In this document: one piece after another, positions 15,819 to 23,235 of the stretch | Layout of the letters: each line of letters starts with the position of its first letter | Numbering within the stretch: position 1 is the stretch's first letter | Assembly: GCA_039808325.1 (NCBI GenBank) | Contig: JBDHSU010000040.1 | Location: 1 to 29,905, forward strand | Direction of reading: 5' to 3' | DNA length: 29,905 nucleotides | Source of the DNA: JAFKKS01 sp039808325 | Lineage (GTDB): Bacteria > Pseudomonadota > Alphaproteobacteria > Rhizobiales > Xanthobacteraceae | The notes under the pieces: model-generated | The model's database searches: none | What the model was told of the DNA's origin: nothing | The model's input: the letters and a program-made list of their open reading frames with translations, nothing else | Made by a program: the position numbers and the translations under genes

Positions 15819-16394
15819 TCAGTCGTCGTTTTTTTGCGCACGCTCGCTCGCCTCGACCGAGCCGCCCGACATGGTGGCGCGGTTGAGCGACATGCGTTGC
15901 AGCCCTTTCCCAGGCGGAGCGCGCTTGGACGAGAGCGTGCGCGAGTTGACGCCCATCCAACTGATCTCCGACGAAAGGCGTCCGTATTCGATCTTGGGGC
16001 AGCGGTTCATCACCACCTTGATGCCCGCGGCTTCCGCCTTGGCGGCCGCCTCGTCGTTGCGGATGCCGAGTTGCATCCAGATCACCTGCGGGCGTGGCGC
16101 CAGCGCCAGCGCCTCGTCGACGACCGGGGGGACGTGCTGCGACGCGCGGAAGATGTCGACCATGTCGACCGGCTCGGGAATGTCCGCCAGCCGCGCGTAG
16201 ACCTTGCGGCCGAGCAGGTCCTTGCCCGCCTGACCCGGATTGACGGGGATCATCGCATAGCCGCGCTCGAGCAGGTACTTGAAGGCGAAATAGCTGGGGC
16301 GGTTTTCCTTCGGCGAGACGCCGACCATGGCGATCGTCTTCGCCGTGTTGAGAATGCCGCGGATATACGTGTCCGCGTAAGTATCGTGATTCAC
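15819..16394 (-). CDS. CoA-binding (Rossmann) domain protein, YccU-like
   Basis: A 191-residue protein. Residues 1-145 form the CoA_binding_2 domain: TIAMVGVSPKENRPSYFAFKYLLERGYAMIPVNP is the nucleotide-binding beta-alpha-beta unit, followed by VYARLADIPEPVDMVDIFR and VIWMQLGIRNDEAAAKAEAAGIKVVMNRCPKIEY. The final 45 residues are polar and probably disordered. It starts with GTG, and its GTGA overlaps the stop of the preceding crotonase-like gene by four bases, indicating translational coupling. The family resembles the CoA-binding part of succinyl-CoA synthetase but has no catalytic His domain; its physiological role is unknown. Confidence 0.85.
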   Translation of the reverse strand: MNHDTYADTYIRGILNTAKTIAMVGVSPKENRPSYFAFKYLLERGYAMIPVNPGQAGKDLLGRKVYARLADIPEPVDMVDIFRASQHVPPVVDEALALAPRPQVIWMQLGIRNDEAAAKAEAAGIKVVMNRCPKIEYGRLSSEISWMGVNSRTLSSKRAPPGKGLQRMSLNRATMSGGSVEASERAQKNDD

Positions 16395-17221
16395 CGGTCC
16401 CCCCAGCGCGGCTCGCGCTTCTCGATGAACGCGCCGATGCCTTCCTCGGCATCGCGCGCCATCATGTTTTCCGTCATCACCTCGGCGGCATAGGCGTAAG
16501 CGTCCGCGAGGTCCATCTCGATTTGCCGGTAGAAAGCCTCCTTGCCGATCTTGATGATCGCGGAGGATTTCGAGGCGATCTTGCGCGCCATGCCCATCGC
16601 CTCGTCATAGGCTTTCCCGGGGACGGCGATACGGTTGATAAGCCCCATGCGCTGCGCGTCGTCGGCGCCGATGAGATCGCCCGTGAGCAACATCTCCATC
16701 GCATGCTTGCGCGCCACATTGCGCGAGAGCGCCACCATCGGCGTCGAGCAGAAGAGCCCGATGTGCACGCCCGGGGTCTGGAAGCGGGAATCCTGCGCGG
16801 CGACCGCGAGGTCGCAACTCGCGACCAATTGGCAGCCGGCCGCGGTGGCGACGCCCTCGACCGCCGCGATCACCGGTTGCGGCAAGCGCACGATCATCTG
16901 CATCGCGGCGCTGCATGCATCCATGACCTGCTTGAAGTAGGCGCGGCCGCGATCGGGGTCGCCGCGGCGTGCCGTCAACTCCTTCAAGTCATGTCCGGCG
17001 GAAAACACCGGCCCGTTGGCGCGGATGATGACGGCGCGGATGGAACGATCGGCCGCGATATTGGAAAGCTCCTCGCCGAACGCGGCGAGCAGCGCCTCGG
17101 AAAGGCTGTTGCGCGCGTGCGGACGATTGAGCGTGAGCGTCGCAACGCCGTCGGCGTCCGCGCGCAGCAGAACCTTCTCGGCAGGGAGCGCGGCGTGCGC
17201 GGGGGAAGCGGGGGCGTTCAT
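16391..17221 (-). CDS. ECHDC3-like crotonase-fold protein
   Basis: A 276-residue protein. The ATG at 17221 has GAGG about six bases upstream, and the frame further upstream shows no family features. Oxyanion-hole segments are present (RANGPVFSAGHDLKEL and VEGVATAAGCQLVASCDLAVA). The next segment, FQTPGVHIGLFCSTPMVALSRNVARKHAMEMLLTGDLIGADDA, closely matches the animal and bacterial ECHDC3 type, in which the usual catalytic Glu of the PE-x-x-x-G motif is absent (here PGVHIGL). It is therefore annotated by databases as enoyl-CoA hydratase but probably does not hydrate enoyl-CoA. It is coupled to the CoA-binding protein gene by a four-base overlap. Confidence 0.85.
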   Translation of the reverse strand: MNAPASPAHAALPAEKVLLRADADGVATLTLNRPHARNSLSEALLAAFGEELSNIAADRSIRAVIIRANGPVFSAGHDLKELTARRGDPDRGRAYFKQVMDACSAAMQMIVRLPQPVIAAVEGVATAAGCQLVASCDLAVAAQDSRFQTPGVHIGLFCSTPMVALSRNVARKHAMEMLLTGDLIGADDAQRMGLINRIAVPGKAYDEAMGMARKIASKSSAIIKIGKEAFYRQIEMDLADAYAYAAEVMTENMMARDAEEGIGAFIEKREPRWGDR

Positions 17222-17349
17222 GAAGGGCCTCGCGGGGAGAGGGCAAACGATACTTAGCCTCCCGCCGCAGCGGCGCAACCCCGCCGGCCGGAACGCCGGC
17301 GCCTCGCATGCGTTGGCGAACGGGGCGAGAACACGATCGGACAAGTGCC

Positions 17350-17763
17350 ATGACGAAGCCTGCGGCTCCCAAGCCCTCACGGGCGAAGACGCAACGAAAA
17401 TCCACCGCGCGAAGAAAATCGGCCAGCGCCCGCCCATCCGGCCGGAAGGCGCAGGCGCGGCGAACGGGATCGCCGCATCGCTGGTCGCATAAAGTGATGG
17501 AGACGAGCGACGCGCTCGATCTGCGCGAGGGCGTGTTCAAGCTGAATGATCCAAAGAAGATCGCGGCCTCGCTCAAGCGCTCGGCCGAGCACAGTAAGCG
17601 GCGCAAATCCGACCCTTACCGCTCGGCGATGTCGATGCTGACCTTTTACGTCAATCGCGGCGGCAAGAATTTGTCGGCGGCGCGCAAGAAGAAGCTGGAA
17701 AAGGCGAAGGGTGAGCTCCGCGCCTTGTTCGGCCGGGCGCGTAGACGCGTGCCCCGCCGATGA
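17350..17763 (+). CDS. DUF3175 domain protein
   Basis: A 137-residue, very basic protein. The first 45 residues are a Lys/Arg/Ala/Ser-rich tail (KPSRAKTQRKSTARRKSASA...) like those of nucleic-acid-binding proteins. From HRWSHKVMETSDALDLREGVF to LEKAKGELRALFGRA lies the DUF3175 domain, including the near-invariant IAASLKRSAEHSKRRKSDPYRSAMSMLTFYVNRGG. The ATG at 17350 is chosen; another in-frame codon at 17308 adds 14 residues of no recognised value. Function is unknown, and DNA or RNA binding is only inferred from charge. It is divergent from the ECHDC3-like gene. Confidence 0.75.
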   Translation: MTKPAAPKPSRAKTQRKSTARRKSASARPSGRKAQARRTGSPHRWSHKVMETSDALDLREGVFKLNDPKKIAASLKRSAEHSKRRKSDPYRSAMSMLTFYVNRGGKNLSAARKKKLEKAKGELRALFGRARRRVPRR

Positions 17764-17877
17764 AGCGCCGCGGCGCCCCGCTCCACTTCCTCCCGCGCGA
17801 GGGACGGAGCGCGCCCAGGGTGACGCCGCGCGCGCCTTGCGCTAGAGGCACGCTTTCGAGCGGAGGCGGACGCGGGC

Positions 17878-18309
17878 ATGCGCGCAGCGGCAATCACGGC
17901 GGAAGAACTGGAGCAGCGGCTTTCGGCCGAGTTTCCGGAGATGTTCAACGAGGCGAACGGCCTGGTCATCGAGGCCGCGGCGCACGGGGCGAGCCGCGTG
18001 CGGCAGGTGTTTCACAAAGGGCTGCTGCGGCCGGGAGGCACCATCGCCGGGCCGGCGATGATGGCGCTGTCCGATGTCGTCATGTATGTCGCCGTGCTGT
18101 CCGCGATCGGTTGGGTGCCGCTCGCGGTCACCAATCAACTCAACATCCATTTCCTGCGCAAACCCGAGCCCGTGGACCTGATCGGTGAGGGGCGAATTCT
18201 CAAGCTCGGGAAAAGGCTTGCCGTCGGGGAGGTCACGATCCGCTCGGAAGGCGTCAGCGAGCCGGTGTCGCACGCGACGCTGACATACTCGATTCCCAGC
18301 ATGCGGTGA
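17878..18309 (+). CDS. PaaI-family hotdog thioesterase
   Basis: A 143-residue single hotdog-domain protein. LRPGGTIAGPAMMALSDVVMYVAVLSAIGWVPLAVTNQLNIHFLRKP is the central helix and following strand of the PaaI/YbgC-like fold, with the Asp of ALSD at the position that activates water in PaaI-type enzymes. The second half is beta-strand (DLIGEGRILKLGKRLAVGEVTIRSEG, ATLTYSIP). Expected to hydrolyse an acyl-CoA thioester; substrate unknown. The ATG at 17878 has GGAGGCGG upstream. It stands alone, upstream of the ribosomal protein promoter. Confidence 0.85.
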   Translation: MRAAAITAEELEQRLSAEFPEMFNEANGLVIEAAAHGASRVRQVFHKGLLRPGGTIAGPAMMALSDVVMYVAVLSAIGWVPLAVTNQLNIHFLRKPEPVDLIGEGRILKLGKRLAVGEVTIRSEGVSEPVSHATLTYSIPSMR

Positions 18310-18363
18310 TATAATACCATTTTGTTAGGTCGCTGAAATATAGACGGTTTTTCGGCGAGTGCG

Positions 18364-18392
18364 TTGACAAACGACCTTCGCGCCGGTAGAAG
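18364..18392 (+). promoter_or_regulatory. Strong vegetative promoter of rplM-rpsI
   Basis: A perfect TTGACA (18364-18369) is followed after exactly 17 bases by TAGAAG (18387-18392). The predicted start is near 18399, giving a leader of about 55 bases before rplM. This is the best sigma-70 type pair in the window and fits a highly expressed ribosomal operon. Confidence 0.75.
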
Positions 18393-18402
18393 GGCGCCGA
18401 CT

Positions 18403-18419
18403 TGCAGGCCGTGCCTGCA
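18403..18419 (+). promoter_or_regulatory. 5'-leader hairpin of rplM
   Basis: TGCAGGC and GCCTGCA form a perfect 7-bp stem with a 3-base loop within the first bases of the predicted rplM transcript. Ribosomal protein leaders often carry autoregulatory structures. This could be a binding site for L13 or S9, or merely a stabilising 5' hairpin. Confidence 0.4.
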
Positions 18420-18453
18420 CGCATTCCGTCCCTACATCCCCGGATTCAACACC

Positions 18454-18918
18454 ATGGCAACTTATGCGGCCAAGCCGGCCGACATCGAGAAGAAATGGGT
18501 GATGATCGACGCCGAAGGTCTCGTCGTCGGCCGTCTCGCCACCATCGTCGCGATGCGTCTGCGCGGCAAACACAAGCCGACCTATACCCCGCACGTCGAT
18601 GACGGCGACCATGTCGTCGTGATCAATGCCGACAAGGTCGTTCTGACCGGCCGCAAGGTGCATCAGAAGGTATACTACCACCACACCGGCTATATCGGCG
18701 GTATCAAGGAACGTACGGCCGGTTTCATCCTCGGCGGAAGATTTCCGGAGCGCGTGGTGGAGAAAGCCGTGGAGCGCATGCTTCCGCGCGGCCCGCTTGC
18801 CCGGCGCCAGCTCGGCAATCTGCGCGTCTATGCCGGCCCGGAGCATCCGCACGCGGCGCAGCAGCCGGAGAAACTCGATATCGCGGCCATGAACCGCAAG
18901 AACGTAAGGAAGGCGTGA
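18454..18918 (+). CDS. rplM: 50S ribosomal protein L13
   Basis: A 154-residue protein of the large ribosomal subunit. WVMIDAEGLVVGRLATIVAMRLRGKHKPTYTPHVDDGDHVVVINADKVVLTGRK is the canonical L13 core, with VEKAVERMLPRGPLARRQLGNLRVYAGPEHPHAAQQPE as the conserved C-terminal part. The ATG at 18454 gives the usual MATYAAKPADIEKKW start, though no strong Shine-Dalgarno is seen. It ends one base before rpsI, the standard bacterial L13-S9 pair. Confidence 0.98.
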   Translation: MATYAAKPADIEKKWVMIDAEGLVVGRLATIVAMRLRGKHKPTYTPHVDDGDHVVVINADKVVLTGRKVHQKVYYHHTGYIGGIKERTAGFILGGRFPERVVEKAVERMLPRGPLARRQLGNLRVYAGPEHPHAAQQPEKLDIAAMNRKNVRKA

Positions 18919-18919
18919 C

Positions 18920-19396
18920 ATGGCCGAGACCGTGCAATCTCTCGAAGGACTGTCGGCGCTCAAGGCGGAGACGCAGGAAGGTCCGAAATACGTTCAGAAG
19001 CTCGACAAGCAGGGCCGCGCCTATGCGACCGGCAAGCGCAAGAACGCGGTCGCACGCGTTTGGATCAAGCCCGGCGCCGGCAAGGTGACGGTCAACGACC
19101 GCGTGCTCGAGACTTACTTCGCCCGGCCGGTGCTGCGCATGCTGATTCAGCAGCCGCTGGTGGCTGCCAACCGCAGCGGCCAGTACGACATCGTTTGCAC
19201 GGTGTCCGGCGGCGGGCTGTCGGGGCAGGCCGGCGCGGTGCGTCATGGCATTTCGAAGGCCCTGACCCAGTTCGAGCCGGACCTGCGTGGCGCTCTCAAG
19301 CGCGGTGGGTTCCTGACCCGCGACTCGCGCGTCGTCGAGCGCAAGAAGTACGGCCGCGCCAAGGCGCGTCGTTCGTTCCAGTTCTCGAAGCGCTAA
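18920..19396 (+). CDS. rpsI: 30S ribosomal protein S9
   Basis: A 158-residue protein. An N-terminal extension of about 30 residues, usual in alphaproteobacteria, precedes the S9 core from YATGKRKNAVARVWIKPGAGKVTVN to RRGKKYGRAKARRSFQFSKR-like sequence (here VVERKKYGRAKARRSFQFSKR). The C-terminal SKR tail reaches the ribosomal P site in known structures. It is second in the rplM-rpsI operon and is followed by a strong terminator. Confidence 0.98.
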   Translation: MAETVQSLEGLSALKAETQEGPKYVQKLDKQGRAYATGKRKNAVARVWIKPGAGKVTVNDRVLETYFARPVLRMLIQQPLVAANRSGQYDIVCTVSGGGLSGQAGAVRHGISKALTQFEPDLRGALKRGGFLTRDSRVVERKKYGRAKARRSFQFSKR

Positions 19397-19416
19397 GCCC
19401 ATTTCTCGATCACGGA

Positions 19417-19446
19417 AAGGCGCGTCCCGCGGGGCGCGCCTTTTTT
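19417..19446 (+). terminator. Rho-independent terminator of rplM-rpsI
   Basis: GGCGCGTCCC and GGGGCGCGCC form a 10-bp stem (one G-T pair) around a 2-base spacer, flanked by AAA on the left and TTTTTT on the right. It begins 20 bases after the rpsI stop codon. Confidence 0.92.
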
Positions 19447-19542
19447 GTTTCGGGAATGCGTTCGCCAAATGGGAGTATTAACGCTGTCGTAGGCGAGGCG
19501 TGGCAGGATCGGAAACCGATTACGGGGTTCACGCCGCCGCCG

Positions 19543-20802
19543 ATGACGCTTCACGTTCCAACCCTGGTCATGGAGACCGTGCTCGTCTCCTCGTTTCTCG
19601 GCGCGCTGCTCTTGTTCGCCTGGCTTCAGGACCGTCGCGCGCGGGCGCTGCTGTGGTGGGGGCCGACTTGTCTGCTCGCCGCATTGGGGATGGCGCTTCT
19701 CGGCCTTCGCGATGTCGTGGGAAATTTCGTGTCGGTCGGCATCGCCAACGTTGCCTTGATATTGGCAGCGGGAACGCTGTGGTGCGGCGCGCGCGAGTTC
19801 GAGGGGCGCAAGACGAAGCTGGGGTGGCTCGTCATCCCGCCGCTGATCTGGATCGTGGCCTGCCAAACGCCGGCTTTCGAGGACGATCTGCGCGCGCGGG
19901 CGGTTCTCAATTCCGTGCTGCTCGCTCCCTTCATTTTCGCGTCCGCGTTTACGTTCTGGAGCGGCCGCGCGGAACACCTCGTGTCCCGCTGGGCTATCGT
20001 CTCGATCCTGTCCGTTCACGGCATCCTCAACCTGCTTCGGATTCCTGTTTCCTATCTGATCGTCGTGCCTGATGAGATCGAACTGGTCCGGAGCGGATAT
20101 TTCGGCTTCATGGCGGTCACCTTCCTTCTGTTCATGGTGGCCTTCGCCTTCACGTTTCTTGCGCTCACCAAGGAGCGGGCGGAGCGCCAGCACAGGATTG
20201 CCGCCAGCACAGATTCGCTGACGGGGCTCTTGAACCGGCGCGCTTTGTTCGCGGCGCGCGACGGCTTGAATGCCGAGTTTGCCTGTCAGGCGACCGCGGT
20301 TCTTGTTTTCGATCTCGACCGCTTCAAGCAAATCAACGATCGCTTCGGGCATCCGGTCGGCGACCGCGTTCTGCAGTTGTTTGCCGTGGTCGCGCGCGGG
20401 GAGTTGCGCGCGTGCGACTTGCTCGGACGGATCGGCGGGGAGGAGTTCGCGGCATTTCTTCCCAACTGCGACGCGGAGGAGGCGCTGCATGTCGGCGAGC
20501 GCGTGCGCCGCCGGTTTGCGGATGCGGCGCGGCAGGCGGCGCTGAAGGATTTCTCCCGGACCGTGAGTGTCGGCGTCGCGATTTCACGTACGAATGCCGA
20601 CTCCAGCGCGCTGATCATTGAGGCCGACCGCGCGGTCTATCGTGCGAAGAAAGCGGGCCGCAATTGCGTCTGCGGCGCCGAGACGATTGCGAAAACGGGA
20701 GCGGCCCGCGCCGCCGGCGTCGCTTCGCCGCAAGGCCAGGAACTCACGGCGGCGGCTTCAGGGCGCGCGTCGGTCCGCGTTGAGCGATCGGCGGCCGCTT
20801 AG
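19543..20802 (+). CDS. Membrane diguanylate cyclase (GGDEF domain)
   Basis: A 419-residue inner-membrane protein predicted to make c-di-GMP from two GTP. Residues 1-210 contain six to seven hydrophobic helices forming an unnamed sensor module. A short linker (LTKERAERQHRIA) leads to the GGDEF domain from DSLTGLLNRRAL through FDLDRFKQINDRFGHPVGDRVL to the active loop GGEEF at 298-302. RxxD (RACD, 289-292) lies five residues before GGEEF, so the product-inhibition I-site is intact. A polar Ala-rich tail ends the protein. The start is uncertain: ATG at 19543 is chosen, but ATG codons at 19456 and 19570 are alternatives and none has a good ribosome binding site. It probably has its own promoter after the rpsI terminator. 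Confidence 0.88.
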   Translation: MTLHVPTLVMETVLVSSFLGALLLFAWLQDRRARALLWWGPTCLLAALGMALLGLRDVVGNFVSVGIANVALILAAGTLWCGAREFEGRKTKLGWLVIPPLIWIVACQTPAFEDDLRARAVLNSVLLAPFIFASAFTFWSGRAEHLVSRWAIVSILSVHGILNLLRIPVSYLIVVPDEIELVRSGYFGFMAVTFLLFMVAFAFTFLALTKERAERQHRIAASTDSLTGLLNRRALFAARDGLNAEFACQATAVLVFDLDRFKQINDRFGHPVGDRVLQLFAVVARGELRACDLLGRIGGEEFAAFLPNCDAEEALHVGERVRRRFADAARQAALKDFSRTVSVGVAISRTNADSSALIIEADRAVYRAKKAGRNCVCGAETIAKTGAARAAGVASPQGQELTAAASGRASVRVERSAAA

Positions 20803-20861
20803 ACCTTGATCCTGCTGTCTCGTGCGTGCTCGCAAGAACGGATGGATACGGCCCGTCGCTT

Positions 20862-20882
20862 GACCGCCGTCGAAGGGCGGTC
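20862..20882 (+). terminator. Hairpin after the diguanylate cyclase gene
   Basis: GACCGCC and GGCGGTC form a 7-bp perfect stem with a 7-base loop, 60 bases past the stop codon. There is no T-tract, so intrinsic termination is uncertain; it may only mark the transcript end. Confidence 0.35.
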
Positions 20883-20923
20883 GCGGCAACCAACCGTTTA
20901 CCATACCGGCGTAGCTTGCCGTT

Positions 20924-21169
20924 ATGACAGATGTTCGCGTTGCCACCGTTGAAGCCGACATTGCAGCTCTCAAACGCGCGGCCGAGCGAGCGGGAACCGC
21001 GCTCGCATGTTTGTTCTCATGTTCGGACGAGTATGAGGCGGACCTGATCCGGGAGCGGCGCGCCGCCGGCGCCTATCGCAATATCGCCGTCCGGCCACGA
21101 CGGCATCGCAGATGGATCGCGAGCATCGCGTTCACCGGCATCTTGGTTCTTGCGTTCCTGATGCTCTGA
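20924..21169 (+). CDS. Small hypothetical protein with C-terminal membrane anchor
   Basis: An 81-residue protein that I do not recognise. Residues 1-30 look helical (VEADIAALKRAAERAGTALACL), the middle is charged and Arg-rich (LIRERRAAGAYRN...RPRRHRRW), and residues 64-81 are a single hydrophobic helix at the extreme C-terminus (IASIAFTGILVLAFLML). The positive-inside rule puts the N-terminus in the cytoplasm, making it a tail-anchored protein. No clear Shine-Dalgarno precedes the ATG. The coding call rests on the sensible topology and the isolated position between two terminator-like structures. Confidence 0.5.
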   Translation: MTDVRVATVEADIAALKRAAERAGTALACLFSCSDEYEADLIRERRAAGAYRNIAVRPRRHRRWIASIAFTGILVLAFLML

Positions 21170-21213
21170 ACTGACGGCGTCCGCGCCGCTGGCGGGAAGA
21201 CATCCCGAAATGA

Positions 21214-21239
21214 AAATGCCCGGCGCTGGCCGGGCATTT
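21214..21239. terminator. Bidirectional terminator between the small membrane protein gene and glnA
   Basis: AAATGCCCGGC and GCCGGGCATTT form an 11-bp perfect stem with loop GCTG. On the minus strand, TTTTC follows 24 bases after the glnA stop; on the plus strand TTTCTTATT follows. It can serve both convergent transcripts. Confidence 0.88.
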
Positions 21240-21262
21240 CTTATTGTGGGCGGCGCGAAGGC

Positions 21263-22672
21263 TTACGCCGAGTAATACATGTCGAACTCGACCGGATGCG
21301 GGGTGTGTTCCAAGCGGATCACTTCCTGCATCTTGAGCTCGATGTAGCTGTCGATGAAATCGTCATCGAACACTTCGCCCGCCTTGAGGAAGGCGCGGTC
21401 CTTGTCGAGGCACACCAACGCTTCGCGCAGCGAACCGCACACGGTCGGAATCTTTTTGAGCTCGCGCGGGGGCAGATCGTAGAGATCCTTGTCCATCGCT
21501 TCGCCCGGATCGATCTTGTTGCGGATGCCGTCGAGGCCGGCCATCAGCAGCGAAGCGAAGCAGAGATACGGGTTCGCCTGCGGATCGGGGAAGCGGACCT
21601 CGACACGCTTCGCTTTCGGCGACGACGTGTAGGGAATGCGGCACGAAGCCGAACGGTTGCGCGCGGAATAGGCAAGAAGCACCGGCGCCTCAAAGCCGGG
21701 AACGAGCCGCTTGTACGAGTTCGTCGTCGGGTTGGTGAACGCGTTGATCGCCTTCGCGTGCTTGATCACCCCGCCGATGTACCAGAGGCAGGTCTCCGAC
21801 AGGTCCGAGTACTTGTTGCCCGCGAAGATCGGCTTGCCGTCCTTCCAGATCGATTGATGGCAGTGCATGCCGGAGCCGTTGTCGCCGTAAATCGGCTTCG
21901 GCATGAAGGTCGCGGTCTTCCCGTAGATGTGGGCGACCTGGTGGATGCAATATTTATACACCTGCATGATGTCGGCCATGTAGGTCAGCGGCGAGAATTT
22001 CAGACCCAACTCGTGCTGCGCGGACGCCACTTCGTGATGGTGCTTTTCGACCTTGGCGCCCATGCGCGCCATGGCGGCGAGCATCTCCGAACGCATATCC
22101 TGTGCCGAGTCCTGCGGCGGAACGGGGAAATATCCGCGCTTGATGCCGATGCGGTGGCCGAGATTGCCGCCCTCGTATTCGGTGTCGGCATTGGTCGGGA
22201 GTTCCAAGGAGTCGAGCTTGAAGCCGGTGTTGTAGGGGTCGGCGCGGAAGCGCACGTCGTCGAATACGAAGAACTCGGCCTCGGGGCCGAAGTAGACCGT
22301 GTCGCCGATGCCCCAGGCCTTCACCAGCCCTTCGGCCTTCTTGGCGATGCTGCGGGGATCGCGATTGTAGGGCTCGCCCGTCGTCGGCTCGAGAATGTCG
22401 CAGGTGAGAACGAGCGTCGTCTCGGCGAAAAACGGGTCGATGCACGCGGTCGCCGGATCGGGCATCAGGCACATATCGGACTCGTTGATCGCCTTCCAGC
22501 CGGCGATGGAGGAGCCGTCGAACATCTCGCCGTCCGCGAACGTATCCTCGGTGATCATGTTGACGTCGAAAGTAAGGTGCTGCCACTTGCCGCGCGGGTC
22601 GGTGAAGCGGAGGTCGACGTATTTCACGTCGTTGTCCTTAATCAGCTTGAGGACATCTTTAGCCGTCGTCAT
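21263..22672 (-). CDS. glnA: Glutamine synthetase type I
   Basis: A 469-residue dodecameric enzyme forming glutamine from glutamate, ammonia and ATP. Recognisable motifs are FDGSSIAGW, the metal-binding FGPEAEFFVFDDVRF, the Glu-rich VEKHHHEVASAQHELGLKF, KPIYGDNGSGMHCHQSIWKDG (ATP/glutamate loops), NRSASCRIP, and VEVRFPDPQANPYL. The adenylylation loop NKIDPGEAMDKDLYDLP has the target Tyr at about residue 398, so GlnE-type control is expected. Length is exactly that of GSI-beta enzymes. The ATG at 22672 is preceded by AAGGA about ten bases upstream. It lies 55 bases after glnB, with no terminator between, forming the classic glnBA operon. Confidence 0.98.
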   Translation of the reverse strand: MTTAKDVLKLIKDNDVKYVDLRFTDPRGKWQHLTFDVNMITEDTFADGEMFDGSSIAGWKAINESDMCLMPDPATACIDPFFAETTLVLTCDILEPTTGEPYNRDPRSIAKKAEGLVKAWGIGDTVYFGPEAEFFVFDDVRFRADPYNTGFKLDSLELPTNADTEYEGGNLGHRIGIKRGYFPVPPQDSAQDMRSEMLAAMARMGAKVEKHHHEVASAQHELGLKFSPLTYMADIMQVYKYCIHQVAHIYGKTATFMPKPIYGDNGSGMHCHQSIWKDGKPIFAGNKYSDLSETCLWYIGGVIKHAKAINAFTNPTTNSYKRLVPGFEAPVLLAYSARNRSASCRIPYTSSPKAKRVEVRFPDPQANPYLCFASLLMAGLDGIRNKIDPGEAMDKDLYDLPPRELKKIPTVCGSLREALVCLDKDRAFLKAGEVFDDDFIDSYIELKMQEVIRLEHTPHPVEFDMYYSA

Positions 22673-22727
22673 GGCAGTGCGTTCCTTTGTTGAGCCTGCG
22701 CGTGAGTGGAATGAAAAACGGGGCGAC

Positions 22728-23066
22728 CTAGATCGCGTCGACGCCGGATTCACCGGTGCGAATGCGGATCGCTTCTTCGATGTTGGAAACGAAAATCTTG
22801 CCGTCGCCGATGCGTCCGGTCTGTGCCGCGCGGCGGATGGCTTCGATGGCCTTTTCGAGCATGTCGTCGCCGATGACGATTTCGATTTTCACCTTCGGCA
22901 GGAAATCCACGACATATTCGGCGCCGCGATAGAGCTCGGTGTGGCCCTTTTGCCGGCCGAAACCCTTCGCCTCCGTCACCGTGATGCCCTGAAGGCCGAT
23001 CTCCTGCAGCGCCTCCTTCACCTCGTCGAGCTTGAAGGGCTTGATGATGGCCTCGATCTTCTTCAT
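22728..23066 (-). CDS. glnB: Nitrogen regulatory protein P-II
   Basis: A 112-residue trimeric signal protein sensing 2-oxoglutarate and ATP/ADP. MKKIEAIIKPFKLDEVKEAL starts it; the T-loop GRQKGHTELYRGAEYVVDFLPK carries Tyr51, the uridylylation site of GlnD. KIEIVIGDDMLEKAIEAI, then TGRIGDGKIFVSNIEEAIRIRTGE complete the family signature. Linkage upstream of glnA marks it as GlnB rather than GlnK, which is usually next to amtB. The ATG at 23066 has GGGAGAAG eight bases upstream. A sigma-54 type promoter lies 65 bases upstream of the start codon. Confidence 0.98.
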   Translation of the reverse strand: MKKIEAIIKPFKLDEVKEALQEIGLQGITVTEAKGFGRQKGHTELYRGAEYVVDFLPKVKIEIVIGDDMLEKAIEAIRRAAQTGRIGDGKIFVSNIEEAIRIRTGESGVDAI

Positions 23067-23130
23067 TGCGTTGCTTCTCCCTGGCCGATGGATGACCAAA
23101 TCCGCCTTCAGGAACTGGCAGCCAGCCGTT

Positions 23131-23146
23131 TGCAGTTCCCGTGCCA
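23131..23146 (-). promoter_or_regulatory. Sigma-54 (RpoN) type promoter of glnB-glnA
   Basis: On the minus strand the site reads TGGCACGGGAACTGCA. It has the essential GG-N10-GC spacing and differs from the consensus TGGCACG-N4-TTGCA by one base. The start point would be near 23120, leaving a leader of about 55 bases before glnB. NtrC-activated, sigma-54-dependent glnBA promoters are established in related bacteria. Confidence 0.8.
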
Positions 23147-23218
23147 CTCGCCCGGCGTGGTTTGACAAAGGCTTGGGCATTGGATCAAGGCATTGAATGC
23201 GTGGAAAATGCGCAATCG

Positions 23219-23235
23219 GCCTAAAAAATAGGCAG
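23219..23235 (-). promoter_or_regulatory. Palindrome upstream of the glnBA promoter, possible activator site
   Basis: GCCTA-N5-TAGGC with an all-A/T centre lies about 85-90 bp upstream of the sigma-54 site, a typical enhancer distance. It has the NtrC-like layout of two half-sites around an A/T centre, but the half-sites do not match the TGCACC/GGTGCA consensus, so the assignment is weak. Confidence 0.3.

Noticed and set aside
23162..23167. TTGACA as a plus-strand promoter for nnr
   Set aside because: No -10 box is found 15-19 bases downstream.
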